From Nevskia sp. (lineage in GTDB: Bacteria > Pseudomonadota > Gammaproteobacteria > Nevskiales > Nevskiaceae), in NCBI GenBank assembly GCA_019689635.1, contig JADGHB010000005.1, positions 1 through 64,000 of the forward strand: a stretch of DNA of 64,000 bases, given 5' to 3'. The translations under genes and the position numbers were made by a program. The notes below the pieces were generated by a model. The model saw only the letters and a list, made by a program, of their open reading frames with translations, was not told where the DNA came from and did no database searches. The stretch's first letter is position 1. Every line of letters starts with the position of its first letter. Positions 43,016 to 52,071 of this stretch are shown piece after piece.

Positions 43016-44866
43016 ATGAACGACTCGAAATCGGGGCTTACGCGCCTGTTCGGCTGGATCTGGCGGCTGCTGCTGGGCATCTACCGCGGATTGGCGGTGC
43101 TGTTCACGCTGGCGGCGCTGGTCGCCTTGTGGTTTGCGCTGACCGGCGGACCGCCGGTGCGCGTGGAGAACAACGTCGCCCTGACCCTGGTCCCCTACGG
43201 CAGGCTGGTGGATCAGATCGACGAGGCCGGTCAGACCCTGATCCGCCAGTTCGGCGGCGCGCGGCCGACGCAGACGCTGCTGCGCGACCTCATCGAGGCG
43301 CTGGACGACGGCGCCCAGGACCCGCGCATCAAGCTCGCGGTGTTCAAGCTCGACGACCTCAGCGCCGCCGGACTCCCGCAACTGCAGGAGCTCGCCGCCG
43401 CGATGCAGCGCTTCCGCGCCGCCGGCAAGCGCATCGAGGTGTACGGCGAGTCCTTCGACCAGAACCAGTATTTCATCGCCGCCCAGGCCGACGAAGTCTC
43501 GCTCGACCCGCTGGGCGAGGTGCTGCTGACCGGCTACGGCGTGTACAACAACTATTTCAAGGACGCGCTGGACAAACTCGGCGTGCAGGTCAACGTGTTC
43601 CGCGTCGGCGAGTACAAGTCGGCGGTGGAGCCCTTCATCCGCAACGACATGTCGCCGGAAGCGCGCCTCGCCAACCAGGCCTGGCTCGCCGACCTGTGGC
43701 AGGTCTATAACCGCGCGGTGTCGGAGGCGCGCAAGCTGCCTCCCGATGCGGCGGACCGCTATGCACGCGGCTTCGCCCCGGCGCTGCAGCAGCGCGCCGG
43801 GGATGCGGCCGCCTATGCGCTGGATGCGCATTTGGTGACGCGCGTGGAGACGCTCGCGCAGTTCCGCAAGCGCATCGCCGCGGAAGTCGGCTGGGACAAG
43901 GACAAGATCAGCTTCCGCCAGATCGATGCCGACAGCTATCTGCGCGCCATGCACCGTGAGCATCCCGACCGCGCCGCCGACAAGATCGGGCTGGTCGTGG
44001 TGCAGGGCGAGATCGTGGACGGCGACAGCGACCTCGGCACCGCCGGCGGCGACACCATCAGCCATCTGCTGGATGAGGCCCGCGCCGACGACCGCGTGAA
44101 AGCGGTGGTGCTGCGGGTGGATTCTCCGGGCGGCAGCGCCTTCGCCGCGGAGCAGATCCGGCGCAGCGTGGAAGCGCTGGAAGATGCCGGCAAGCCGGTG
44201 GTGGTGTCGATGTCCACGCTGGCGGCTTCCGGCGGCTACTGGATCTCGATGTCCGCCGATCAGATCTGGGCCGAGCCTTCGACCGTCACCGGCTCGATCG
44301 GCATCTTCGGCCTACTGCCGACCATCGACCAACCGCTGGCCAAGCTCGGCATCCACACCGACGGCGTCGGGACCACGCCGCTGGCCGGCGCGCTGCGCAT
44401 CGACCGCCCGCTGTCGCCGGAGGTCAAGACCATCCTGCAGTCCGAGATCGAGCACGGTTACCACGAGTTCATCGCCGGGGTGGCCAAGGGACGCAAGCTG
44501 CCGGTGGACAAAGTGGACGAGATTGCCCAAGGGCGAGTCTGGAGCGGTGCCGCCGCCAAGAGCCTCGGCCTGGTCGATGCGTTCGGCGGGCTGCGCCAGG
44601 CCGTAGATGCGGCCGCCAAGCTGGCCCAGCTTGCGCCCGGAACCTGGCGGCTGGAGGAATTCGAACCGCAGCGCGGCTGGCTGTCCCAGATTCGCCAGCT
44701 GCTCGGGATGAGCGCCCGGCTCGACGAGTTCGTCCTGGGTGCCGCGCGGCCGCACGATGCCGCGCTACAAAGCGGCGCGCGCGCGGCGCTGGATTGGCTG
44801 CGCCGTCTCAACGACCCGCGCGGCGTTTATGCCTATTGCTTCTGCACCCCGGTCGCGGCGCGCTGA
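43016..44866 (+). CDS. sppA: Signal peptide peptidase SppA, 67K type
   Basis: A 616-residue inner membrane serine protease with one N-terminal membrane helix (about 25-45) and two SppA repeats. The catalytic Ser is in STLAASGGYWISM and the general-base Lys in the first repeat (VGEYKSAVEP). It degrades cleaved signal peptides. The length fits the fused double-domain E. coli type. Confidence 0.94.
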   Translation: MNDSKSGLTRLFGWIWRLLLGIYRGLAVLFTLAALVALWFALTGGPPVRVENNVALTLVPYGRLVDQIDEAGQTLIRQFGGARPTQTLLRDLIEALDDGAQDPRIKLAVFKLDDLSAAGLPQLQELAAAMQRFRAAGKRIEVYGESFDQNQYFIAAQADEVSLDPLGEVLLTGYGVYNNYFKDALDKLGVQVNVFRVGEYKSAVEPFIRNDMSPEARLANQAWLADLWQVYNRAVSEARKLPPDAADRYARGFAPALQQRAGDAAAYALDAHLVTRVETLAQFRKRIAAEVGWDKDKISFRQIDADSYLRAMHREHPDRAADKIGLVVVQGEIVDGDSDLGTAGGDTISHLLDEARADDRVKAVVLRVDSPGGSAFAAEQIRRSVEALEDAGKPVVVSMSTLAASGGYWISMSADQIWAEPSTVTGSIGIFGLLPTIDQPLAKLGIHTDGVGTTPLAGALRIDRPLSPEVKTILQSEIEHGYHEFIAGVAKGRKLPVDKVDEIAQGRVWSGAAAKSLGLVDAFGGLRQAVDAAAKLAQLAPGTWRLEEFEPQRGWLSQIRQLLGMSARLDEFVLGAARPHDAALQSGARAALDWLRRLNDPRGVYAYCFCTPVAAR

Positions 44867-44869
44867 GCG

Positions 44870-45676
44870 ATGCCCTACGCCCGGCTGCCCGGCGTGCGGT
44901 TGTACTACGAGCAAGCCGGACGCGGATTCCCGCTGCTCCTGGTGCATGGCATCGGCAACAGCCATCGCGACTGGGAATTCCAGATTCCCGCCTTCTCGCG
45001 CTGGCGCCGCGTGATCGCGCCGGATCTGCGTGGCTACGGTCAGAGCGAGCGCGCCGGCGACTACCGGGTGGAGCGCTTCGCCGCCGACTGCTGGGCGCTG
45101 CTCGACCAACTGGGCGTGCGCCGCTGCGAGCTGCTCGGTCATTCGATGGGCGGCGCAGTGGTGCTGCAGATGGCGGTGGATCAGCCGCAGCGCGTGCGCC
45201 GTCTGGTCGCCGCCGATACCTTGCCGAGCTTCGCGCTCGACACTTTCGACAAGGCCCTGATGTTCGCGTTCCGCTACGCGCTGATGGGCCTGTTCGGTCC
45301 GCGCCGGCTGGCCGGCCGCGTGGCGAAGAAGCTGTATCCCGAGCCCGGCCAGGCGGCGCTGCGCGCACGCGCACTGGCCCGTTCGCGCTCCGTCGACCGC
45401 GCGGTCTATCTCGAAACGCTGCGGCGGCTGGTTTCCTGGAGCGTGGCCGAACGGCTCGATCGTCTGTCCATGCCGGTGCTGGTGACCGTGGCGGAACACG
45501 ACTATTTCCCGCTCTCCGAGGCGCGGGCCTTCGCTGCCGCCTTGCCGCACGGGCGGTTCAAGCTGTTCCGCGGGCGGCACCACGAGGTGCCGCTGGAGGC
45601 GCCGCGGGCGTTCAACGCCGCCGTGCTGCGTTTCTTGCGCGAGCCGGCGCCGCGCCGGACGCGTGCGCGTGCTTAA
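44870..45676 (+). CDS. Alpha/beta-fold hydrolase
   Basis: A 268-residue hydrolase with oxyanion region LLLVHGIGNSHRDW, nucleophile elbow GHSMGGAV (Ser), acid Asp/Glu in VTVAEHDYFP and His in GRHHEVPLEAP. Specific substrate unknown. It starts 3 bases after sppA and its stop overlaps that of the convergent nadC gene at a palindromic TTAA. Confidence 0.88.
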   Translation: MPYARLPGVRLYYEQAGRGFPLLLVHGIGNSHRDWEFQIPAFSRWRRVIAPDLRGYGQSERAGDYRVERFAADCWALLDQLGVRRCELLGHSMGGAVVLQMAVDQPQRVRRLVAADTLPSFALDTFDKALMFAFRYALMGLFGPRRLAGRVAKKLYPEPGQAALRARALARSRSVDRAVYLETLRRLVSWSVAERLDRLSMPVLVTVAEHDYFPLSEARAFAAALPHGRFKLFRGRHHEVPLEAPRAFNAAVLRFLREPAPRRTRARA

Positions 45677-46530
45677 AGAAAGCGCAGCGACAGGTCCACG
45701 GCGCGCAGGTGCTTGGTGAGCGCGCCGATCGAGATGCGATCCACGCCGGTTTCGGCGATGGCGCGCACGCGCTCCAGCGTGGTGCCCCCGGAATATTCGA
45801 GCAAGGTGCGCCCGCCGTGGGCGCGATGCGCGTGCACCCGGCGCACCGCGGCGCGCAAGGTCTCGAGCGGAAAATCGTCCACCAGCACCAGGTCCACGTC
45901 GGCGGCCAGCGCGGCTTCGAGCTCGTCCAGGTTTTCCGCCTCGCACATCAGCGGCACGCCCGCGGCGCCCGCGCGCGCGCGCGCGATCGCTTGCGCCACG
46001 CCGCCGGCCGCGGCGACGTGGTTTTCCTTGATGAGGATGGCGTCGTACAGGCCCATGCGGTGATTGACGCCGCCGCCGCAGCGCACCGCGTACTTTTGCG
46101 CGCTGCGCAGGCCGGGCAGGGTCTTGCGCGTGTCGACGATCTGCGCGCCGGTTCCGGCGACCGCGCGCACGAAAGCGCGGGTGGTTGTGGCGGTGCCCGA
46201 CAGCGTCTGCAAGAAATTGAGCGCGGTGCGCTCGCCGCTCAGGATCGGCCGCGCCGGACCGCGCAGCGTGCACAGGCGCTGCGCGGGAACGCTTTCCGCG
46301 CCTTCGGCGATTTCCCAGTCCACGGCGATCCGCGGGTCGAGCTGGCGAAACACTTCGTCGAACCACGGCCGGCCGCAGATCACCGCCGCTTCGCGCGCGA
46401 TCAGCGCCGCGCGGGCGTCCTGCTGCGCCGGCACCAGCTGCGCGGTCAGGTCGCCGGCGCCGAGATCCTCCGCCAGCGCGCGCTCGACCGTCGCGCGCAG
46501 ATCGTCAGGGACCGGCGCGGCTGCGTTCAC
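45673..46530 (-). CDS. nadC: Nicotinate-nucleotide pyrophosphorylase (carboxylating)
   Basis: A 285-residue quinolinate phosphoribosyltransferase of NAD synthesis. It has ALNFLQTLSGTAT, the phosphate-binding DTRKTLPGLR, KYAVRCGGGVNHR and LLEYSGG. It starts at GTG overlapping the argF stop by 4 bases (GTGA). Low-complexity CG repeats near 45970 are within the coding frame. Confidence 0.95.
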   Translation of the reverse strand: MNAAAPVPDDLRATVERALAEDLGAGDLTAQLVPAQQDARAALIAREAAVICGRPWFDEVFRQLDPRIAVDWEIAEGAESVPAQRLCTLRGPARPILSGERTALNFLQTLSGTATTTRAFVRAVAGTGAQIVDTRKTLPGLRSAQKYAVRCGGGVNHRMGLYDAILIKENHVAAAGGVAQAIARARAGAAGVPLMCEAENLDELEAALAADVDLVLVDDFPLETLRAAVRRVHAHRAHGGRTLLEYSGGTTLERVRAIAETGVDRISIGALTKHLRAVDLSLRFL

Positions 46531-47426
46531 GCGAGCAGGAATTCCAGCAACGCCATCTGCGCCCACAGGCGGTTTTCGGCCTCGTCCCACACCACGCTCT
46601 GCGGTCCGTCGATCACCTCGGCCGTGACTTCCTCGCCGCGGTGCGCGGGCAGGCAGTGCATGAAGACCGCGTCCGGGGCCGCGCGGGCCATGAGCCGCGT
46701 GTCCACCTGGAAGGCGGCGAGCACCTGCATGCGCTCGGCCGCTTCCGCCTCGCGTCCCATGCTGGTGAAGGTGTCGGTGACCACGAGCTGGGCGCCGGCG
46801 GCCGCGGCCGCAGGATCGTCGAACAGCCGCACTGCTTTCCCGGCGTAGGCCAATGCCGCCGCGGCCGGGCGGTACTGGTGGGGCGTGGCCACGTGGAGCG
46901 TGAAGCCGAAGAGCCTGGCCGCCTCGATCCAGGAATTGCACACGTTGTTGCCGTCGCCGATCCAGGCCGCGGTCTTGCCGCGCGGGTCGCCGCCATGCTC
47001 GAACCAGGTCTGCACGTCGGCGAGGAGCTGGCAGGGGTGATGCAATTCCGACAGGCCGTTAATCACCGGCACGCGCGAATGCGCGGCGAATTCCTCCTGA
47101 TCGGCCTGCGAATCGTTGCGGATCATCACGGCGTCGCACATGCGCGAAATCACGCGCGCGGTGTCGGCCAGGGGTTCCTCACGGCCGAGCTGGGTCTGCG
47201 CCGTGGGCAGCATCAGGGCGTGACCGCCGAGTTTGTGCATGCCGACTTCGAACGACACGCGGGTACGGGTCGAGCTCTTGGCGAAGATCATCGCCAGGGT
47301 GCGGCCCGTGAACGGCCGCGGCAAGGCATCGCGCTGCGCTTTCAGCTCGCGCGCACGCTGCACCAGCCGCCGCGCCTCCTCGGGCGCGAGATCGCTGAGC
47401 TTGAGGAAATGACGCGGTCGTTTCAT
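46527..47426 (-). CDS. argF: Ornithine carbamoyltransferase
   Basis: A 299-residue enzyme that forms citrulline in arginine synthesis. It has the carbamoyl-phosphate motif SSTRTRVSFE, HPCQLLAD and the ornithine site HCLPAHRG. The ATG at 47426 gives MKRPRHFLKL, the usual opening; a TTG at 47444 would add six residues but lies in the T-run of the sodB terminator. Coupled to nadC. Confidence 0.95.
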   Translation of the reverse strand: MKRPRHFLKLSDLAPEEARRLVQRARELKAQRDALPRPFTGRTLAMIFAKSSTRTRVSFEVGMHKLGGHALMLPTAQTQLGREEPLADTARVISRMCDAVMIRNDSQADQEEFAAHSRVPVINGLSELHHPCQLLADVQTWFEHGGDPRGKTAAWIGDGNNVCNSWIEAARLFGFTLHVATPHQYRPAAAALAYAGKAVRLFDDPAAAAAGAQLVVTDTFTSMGREAEAAERMQVLAAFQVDTRLMARAAPDAVFMHCLPAHRGEEVTAEVIDGPQSVVWDEAENRLWAQMALLEFLLA

Positions 47427-47442
47427 GGCAGGGGCATCGGTC

Positions 47443-47470
47443 AAAAAGTTCGGGGCCGCAGCGCGGCCCC
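47443..47470 (-). terminator. Terminator between sodB and argF
   Basis: GGGGCCGC/GCGGCCCC stem (47452-47459 with 47463-47470) followed on the minus strand by TTTTT, directly after sodB. A second perfect inverted repeat CTCGGGCTT-T-AAGCCCGAG lies at 47481-47499. Confidence 0.8.
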
Positions 47471-47514
47471 GGTGATGCGGCTCGGGCTTTAAGCCCGAGA
47501 GTGCGCCGCAGGGT

Positions 47515-48090
47515 TCAGCCCAGGTTTTTCTCTGCGAAGTCCCAGTTCACCAGGCTCCAGAAATGCTCCAGGTAGGTGGGGCGCGCGTTGCGGTAGTCGA
47601 TGTAGTAGGCGTGCTCCCACACGTCGCAGGTCAAAAGCGGCGTGTCGCCCGCGGTCAGCGGATTGCCGGCGTTGGAGGTGCTGGTCACGGCCAGCGTGCC
47701 ATCGGCCTTTTTCACCAGCCAGGTCCAGCCGGAGCCGAAGGTGCCGACGGCGGTCTCGGTGAACAGCTTCTTGAAATCCTCGATGCCGCCGAACTGCTTG
47801 ACCAGCGCATCCGCCAGCTTCTTGCCCGGCGCGTGCTGCTTGGGCGTCAGGCTGTGCCAGAAGAAAGTGTGGTTCCAGATCTGAGCGACGTTGTTGAAGA
47901 TCTTGCCGGAGGATTTCCGGATGACGTCCTCGATCGGCAGGTTTTCGAACTCGGTGCCGGCGACCAGCTTGTTGGCGTTGTCGACGTAGGCTTTGTGGTG
48001 TTTGCCGTAGTGATAGTCCAGCGTCTCGCGCGACATGTGCGGTTCCAGCGCATCGCGTGCATAGGGAAGTTCGGGGAGTGTGAAAGCCAT
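47515..48090 (-). CDS. sodB: Superoxide dismutase (Fe type)
   Basis: A 191-residue Fe/Mn-superoxide dismutase. Metal ligands are His in HYGKHHKAYV, His in WNHTFFWHSL, and Asp and His in CDVWEHAYYIDY. Details such as AQIWNHTFFW suggest the iron form. It converts superoxide to hydrogen peroxide in the cytoplasm. Followed by a strong terminator. Confidence 0.95.
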   Translation of the reverse strand: MAFTLPELPYARDALEPHMSRETLDYHYGKHHKAYVDNANKLVAGTEFENLPIEDVIRKSSGKIFNNVAQIWNHTFFWHSLTPKQHAPGKKLADALVKQFGGIEDFKKLFTETAVGTFGSGWTWLVKKADGTLAVTSTSNAGNPLTAGDTPLLTCDVWEHAYYIDYRNARPTYLEHFWSLVNWDFAEKNLG

Positions 48091-48295
48091 GACGTTCCTC
48101 GTCTGCATGGATTTGTTCTTGCAGCGGCACATTAGGACAGCACGGCGGCAAATTCAAGCTCGCGTGAAGCGCCACGGTGCCGCGCGCCGGAGGCCAGCGC
48201 TGCTGCGCGCTATCGCACCGCCGCGGTGTGCGGCGCGGCCGCGCAGGTGCAGCCGTGGTAAAATCTTTTCCCGACGTTTTTTCGGCAGCATTCCC

Positions 48296-48625
48296 ATGGA
48301 TGTCCTCGAACGCATCAAGAAACAGGTCACCGAAAACCCGGTCATCATTTATATGAAGGGCACGCCGGACTTTCCGCAATGCGGGTTCTCCGCGCGCGCG
48401 GTGGCGGCCTTGAACGACTGCGGGGTGGAGTACGCCTACGTCAATATCTACGAGGACGAGGAGATCTACCGCGCGCTTCCCAAGTTCGCCAACTGGCCGA
48501 CGTTCCCGCAGCTCTACGTCAAGGGCGAGCTGGTCGGCGGCTGCGACATCACCCTGGACCTGCACGCCTCGGGCGAATTGAAGAAGATGCTCGAGGAAGC
48601 GGTCGGCAAGAAGCAGGCGGCCTGA
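48296..48625 (+). CDS. grxD: Monothiol glutaredoxin Grx4
   Basis: A 109-residue CGFS glutaredoxin (MKGTPDFPQCGFSARAV, with cis-Pro in WPTFPQLYV and GGCDI glutathione site). Such proteins carry [2Fe-2S] clusters for Fe-S delivery. TAAAAT at 48259-48264 is a plausible -10. Divergent from sodB; the 205-base gap also holds the sodB promoter region. Confidence 0.94.
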   Translation: MDVLERIKKQVTENPVIIYMKGTPDFPQCGFSARAVAALNDCGVEYAYVNIYEDEEIYRALPKFANWPTFPQLYVKGELVGGCDITLDLHASGELKKMLEEAVGKKQAA

Positions 48626-48635
48626 GCCAGATCGC

Positions 48636-49187
48636 TCACTCGAAAATCATCTGGCGCGCGACCTCGCGCGACTTGGCCGCGCCGGCGAGCAGTTCCACCA
48701 GCTTGAGCGCGAAGGGCAGCGCGGTGCCGGCACCTTGACTGGTCACGCAGCAGCCGTCGACCACCACCGGTTGGTTCACGTACTTCGGCAGCCGATCCTT
48801 GAAGGCGGGATAGCAGGTCGCCTGACGGCCATCGAGCAAGCCGTGCGGCGCCAGCGTCAGCGCCGGGGCGGCGCAGATCGCGGCGAACCAGCGGCCGGCG
48901 TCGCTCTGGCCTTCGAGTTTCTCGATCAAAGGCATGTTGCGGTTGAGCGCTTCGGCGCCCTTTTCGCCGCCCGGCACCGCGATCAGGTCGTAGTGCGTGT
49001 CCAGCGTATCGATGAAACGCCGGTCGGCGGTGAGGCGCACGCCGCGCGTGCCGGTGACGGTCAGGTCGGATTCCACGCTGGCCACCGTGACTTCCAGGCC
49101 AGCGCGACGCAGCACGTTGATCAGGGTGACGCATTCCAGGCTTTCGGAGCCGTGGGCGATCGGAATCAGCACGGTGGCAGCTTTCAT
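48636..49187 (-). CDS. DJ-1/PfpI family protein (YajL-like)
   Basis: A 183-residue flavodoxin-like protein. The nucleophile cysteine is in AAICAAPAL and the acid is in GSESLECV. Relatives act as chaperones, deglycases or oxidative-stress sensors. It starts 149 bases from the divergent isocitrate dehydrogenase gene. Confidence 0.9.
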   Translation of the reverse strand: MKAATVLIPIAHGSESLECVTLINVLRRAGLEVTVASVESDLTVTGTRGVRLTADRRFIDTLDTHYDLIAVPGGEKGAEALNRNMPLIEKLEGQSDAGRWFAAICAAPALTLAPHGLLDGRQATCYPAFKDRLPKYVNQPVVVDGCCVTSQGAGTALPFALKLVELLAGAAKSREVARQMIFE

Positions 49188-49335
49188 GGTCGTATCCGCT
49201 TGCGATCCTTGAAACACTCTGGCAGGCGCTCCTAGGTTAGCGCACCGACGTCGGAGCGCCAGCGCTCGGATGATAGAATGCCGCCCCGATCGAGGCCGCA
49301 TGCCCCGCGCGGCCGGACCAGGAGATGCCGCATCC

Positions 49336-51111
49336 ATGAGCACCGCTTACCGCCACATCAAAATCCCGGCTGCCGGAGAGAAAATCACGGTCAGGAACGG
49401 CAAGCTGCATGTGCCGGACCAGCCGATCATCGGCTACATCGAAGGCGACGGCATCGGGCCGGACATCACGCGCGCCTGTCTGCGCGTGTGGGACGCGGCC
49501 GTGGCGAAAGCCTACGGCGGCAAGCGCAAGATCCACTGGTGCGAATGCTTCCTCGGCGAGAAGGCGGCGGGCCTCTACGACGGCAACTACTGTCCCGAGG
49601 AAACGCTCGCGGTGCTGCGCGACCTGGTGGTTTCCATCAAGGGGCCGCTGACCACCCCGGTCGGCGGGGGATTCCGCTCGCTCAACGTGGCGCTGCGCCA
49701 GGAGCTGGACCTCTACGCCTGCGTGCGGCCGGTGCGCCACTATGCCGGCGTGCCCAGTCCCCTCAAGCGGCCGGACAAGGTGGACGTGGTGATCTTCCGC
49801 GAGAACACGGAGGACGTCTACGCCGGCATCGAGTACAAGGCCGGTACGCCGGAGAACGCCAAACTCGCCGACTTCCTGCGTAAGGAGCTGAAGGCCAAGT
49901 TCTTCGAAGGCGCCGGCCTCGGCGTCAAGCCGATCTCGGAGTTTGGCACCAAGCGGCTGGTGCGCAAGGCGATCCGCTACGCGATCGACAACGGTCGCGA
50001 GTCGGTGACCCTGGTGCACAAGGGCAACATCCAGAAATTCACCGAGGGCGCGTTCCGCAACTGGGGCTACGAGGTCGCGCGCGAGGAGTTCGGCGCGGTG
50101 ACCATCACCGAAGAGCAGCTCTACGGCGAATACAAAGGCAAGTTGCCGGAAGGCAAGATCGTCATCAAGGACCGCATCGCCGACATCATGTTCCAGATGA
50201 TGCTGCTGCGGCCCGAGGAGTTCGACGTCATCGCCACTCCCAATCTGAACGGCGACTACTTGTCCGACGCGATCGCGGCCGAGGTGGGCGGCGTGGGCAT
50301 CGCGCCCGGCGCCAACATCGCCGACTTCGTGGCGGTCTTCGAAGCCACCCACGGCACGGCTCCGAAATACGCCAACCAGAACAAGGTCAATCCGGGCTCG
50401 CTGCTGTTCTCGGGCGTGATGATGCTGGAGTACATGGGCTGGAAGGAGGCCGCCGACCTCATCACCCTGGTCTATCCGGAAGTGGTCAGCGATGGCATCG
50501 TCACGTACGACTTCGCCCGCCAGATCGAGGGGGCCACGGAAGTCGGAACCTCCCAGTTCGCGGACGCGCTGATCGAGCGCATCGCGGGGGGTGTCGATCT
50601 GGAAGCCAAGCGCCGCGCGCAACAGGAGCAGCTCGCCAAGGAGCGCAAGCAGCGCGAAATCCGTCGCCTGCTGCAGCCGCTGGAAGAGATGGTCGAGACC
50701 GGCCGCGTACCGACCACCGTGGCCGATCTGATGACGCGCTCGCTGATCACGGTGACCGACGACGACACGGTGGAGAGCGCGATGCACCTGATGACCGACA
50801 ACGACATCAGCTCGGTGGTGGTGGAACCCGATCGCGACGGGGTGTGGGGCATCCTGACGCGGCGCGACATCGTCACCAAGATCGTGCGCGCCGGCAGGAA
50901 TCCCGCGACCACCAAGGTGCGCGAGGTCGCCAGCCGGCCGGTCGTGTCGGTGCCGGCCGAGATGAGCATCCGCGAGGCCGCCGACAAGGTCTCCGAGAGC
51001 AACTACAGCCGCTTCACCGTCGCCCAGGGCGACCGCATCATCGGCATCGTCACCGAAACCGACATCTTCCAGGCAGTGGAAAAGTTCGGCTGGGCCGGCG
51101 AAGCGGTGTGA
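49336..51111 (+). CDS. icd: NADP-dependent isocitrate dehydrogenase fused to a CBS domain pair
   Basis: A 591-residue fusion. Residues 1-418 are an E. coli-type isocitrate dehydrogenase: GDGIGPDI, the substrate segment RSLNVALRQ with Ser115 (the Ser that AceK phosphorylates in E. coli), and HGTAPKYA. Lys344, Tyr345, Tyr391 and Arg395 match NADP-binding residues, even in numbering. Residues about 422-455 form a charged helical linker and 460-585 two CBS domains ([18 protein letters not shown] and [18 protein letters not shown]). CBS pairs usually bind adenine nucleotides, so the TCA-cycle enzyme may be tuned by AMP/ATP. An ordinary IDH stops near residue 418. No aceK is in the window. Confidence 0.93.
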   Translation: MSTAYRHIKIPAAGEKITVRNGKLHVPDQPIIGYIEGDGIGPDITRACLRVWDAAVAKAYGGKRKIHWCECFLGEKAAGLYDGNYCPEETLAVLRDLVVSIKGPLTTPVGGGFRSLNVALRQELDLYACVRPVRHYAGVPSPLKRPDKVDVVIFRENTEDVYAGIEYKAGTPENAKLADFLRKELKAKFFEGAGLGVKPISEFGTKRLVRKAIRYAIDNGRESVTLVHKGNIQKFTEGAFRNWGYEVAREEFGAVTITEEQLYGEYKGKLPEGKIVIKDRIADIMFQMMLLRPEEFDVIATPNLNGDYLSDAIAAEVGGVGIAPGANIADFVAVFEATHGTAPKYANQNKVNPGSLLFSGVMMLEYMGWKEAADLITLVYPEVVSDGIVTYDFARQIEGATEVGTSQFADALIERIAGGVDLEAKRRAQQEQLAKERKQREIRRLLQPLEEMVETGRVPTTVADLMTRSLITVTDDDTVESAMHLMTDNDISSVVVEPDRDGVWGILTRRDIVTKIVRAGRNPATTKVREVASRPVVSVPAEMSIREAADKVSESNYSRFTVAQGDRIIGIVTETDIFQAVEKFGWAGEAV

Positions 51112-51157
51112 GATTAAGCGCACGGGCGATTGCGATGACTGGCGGCAGGCGGCCGCT

Positions 51158-51955
51158 ATGCGCCATCCGCCAGCAGCGACGGAGCGCTCGCCGGTGCTGA
51201 TCAATCTCTTCGTCGTGGGCGACGAGATCCTTTCCGGCCGCCGCCAGGATCGGCATCTTGCCAAGGTGATCGAACTGCTGGCCGCGCGCGGCATGGAGCT
51301 GTTCGGCGCCGAATTCCTGCCGGACCACGAAGCGCGCATCGCCGAGAGCATCGCGCGCGTCCGGGCGCGCGACGAGGTGCTGCTGTGCTGCGGTGGTATC
51401 GGTGCCACTCCGGACGACCTCACTCGCCAGGCGGCGGCGCGCGCCTTCGGGGTGCCCCTGGCGCGGCACGGCGAGGCCGAAGCCCTGATCGTGGCGCAGT
51501 ACGGCGAGCGCGCGCGGCCGCACCGCGTGCGGATGGCCGACTTTCCGGCGGGCAGCGGGCTGATTCCCAATCCGGTCAACCGCGTACCTGGTTTTTTTCT
51601 CGGCCATTGCTACTTCGTGCCCGGCTTTCCGGAGATGGCCTGGCCGATGCTGGAATGGGTGCTGGACGGACCGCTGGCGGGCTTGCATCGCCCGCAACCG
51701 CCGGCGCAATACGCACTGCGCGTGTATGGTGCGGCGGGCGAGGGTGACCTGTTGCCCATGATGGAGCAGCTGCTGCGCGAGTTTCCCGAGGTCAAACTAT
51801 CGAGCCTGCCGTTCCGCGGCGATGCGGCGCGGCCGCCTCACATCGAACTCGGCGTCAAAGGACCGCCGCCGGCAGCCACCGCGGCCTGGCACTGGTTGCG
51901 GGCACGATTGGCGCACATGCCGGAATTGCGGGTCGAAGTCTTGCGCGCACCTTGA
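51158..51955 (+). CDS. CinA N-terminal-like (molybdopterin-binding fold) protein
   Basis: A 265-residue protein of the competence/damage-inducible CinA MoaB/MogA-like domain: VVGDEILSGRRQDRH, the CCGGIGATPDD motif and RVPGFFLGHCYFVPGFPEM. It lacks the C-terminal deamidase domain. Relatives include pyrophosphatases that clear damaged NAD precursors. A GTG at 51194 (VLINLFVVG) is an alternative start. Confidence 0.85.
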   Translation: MRHPPAATERSPVLINLFVVGDEILSGRRQDRHLAKVIELLAARGMELFGAEFLPDHEARIAESIARVRARDEVLLCCGGIGATPDDLTRQAAARAFGVPLARHGEAEALIVAQYGERARPHRVRMADFPAGSGLIPNPVNRVPGFFLGHCYFVPGFPEMAWPMLEWVLDGPLAGLHRPQPPAQYALRVYGAAGEGDLLPMMEQLLREFPEVKLSSLPFRGDAARPPHIELGVKGPPPAATAAWHWLRARLAHMPELRVEVLRAP

Positions 51956-52071
51956 AGCGCCGCTCGTTGGCGTGTTGCGCGCGAGGGCGAACGAGCCCTG
52001 CGCCGGCCGAGTCGCCGAGGCGTGTGCGCGCCGTTGAATGATACGACCCGCGCCGCTTTTCGCAGCGGCGA

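Noticed and set aside
45966-45985. CG dinucleotide run that could be a Z-DNA or repeat element
   Set aside because: It lies in frame inside nadC and encodes Ala/Arg residues; codon use explains it.
47427-47444. TTG start for argF six codons upstream
   Set aside because: It lies in the T-run of the sodB terminator and has no ribosome site; the ATG at 47426 matches the family opening.
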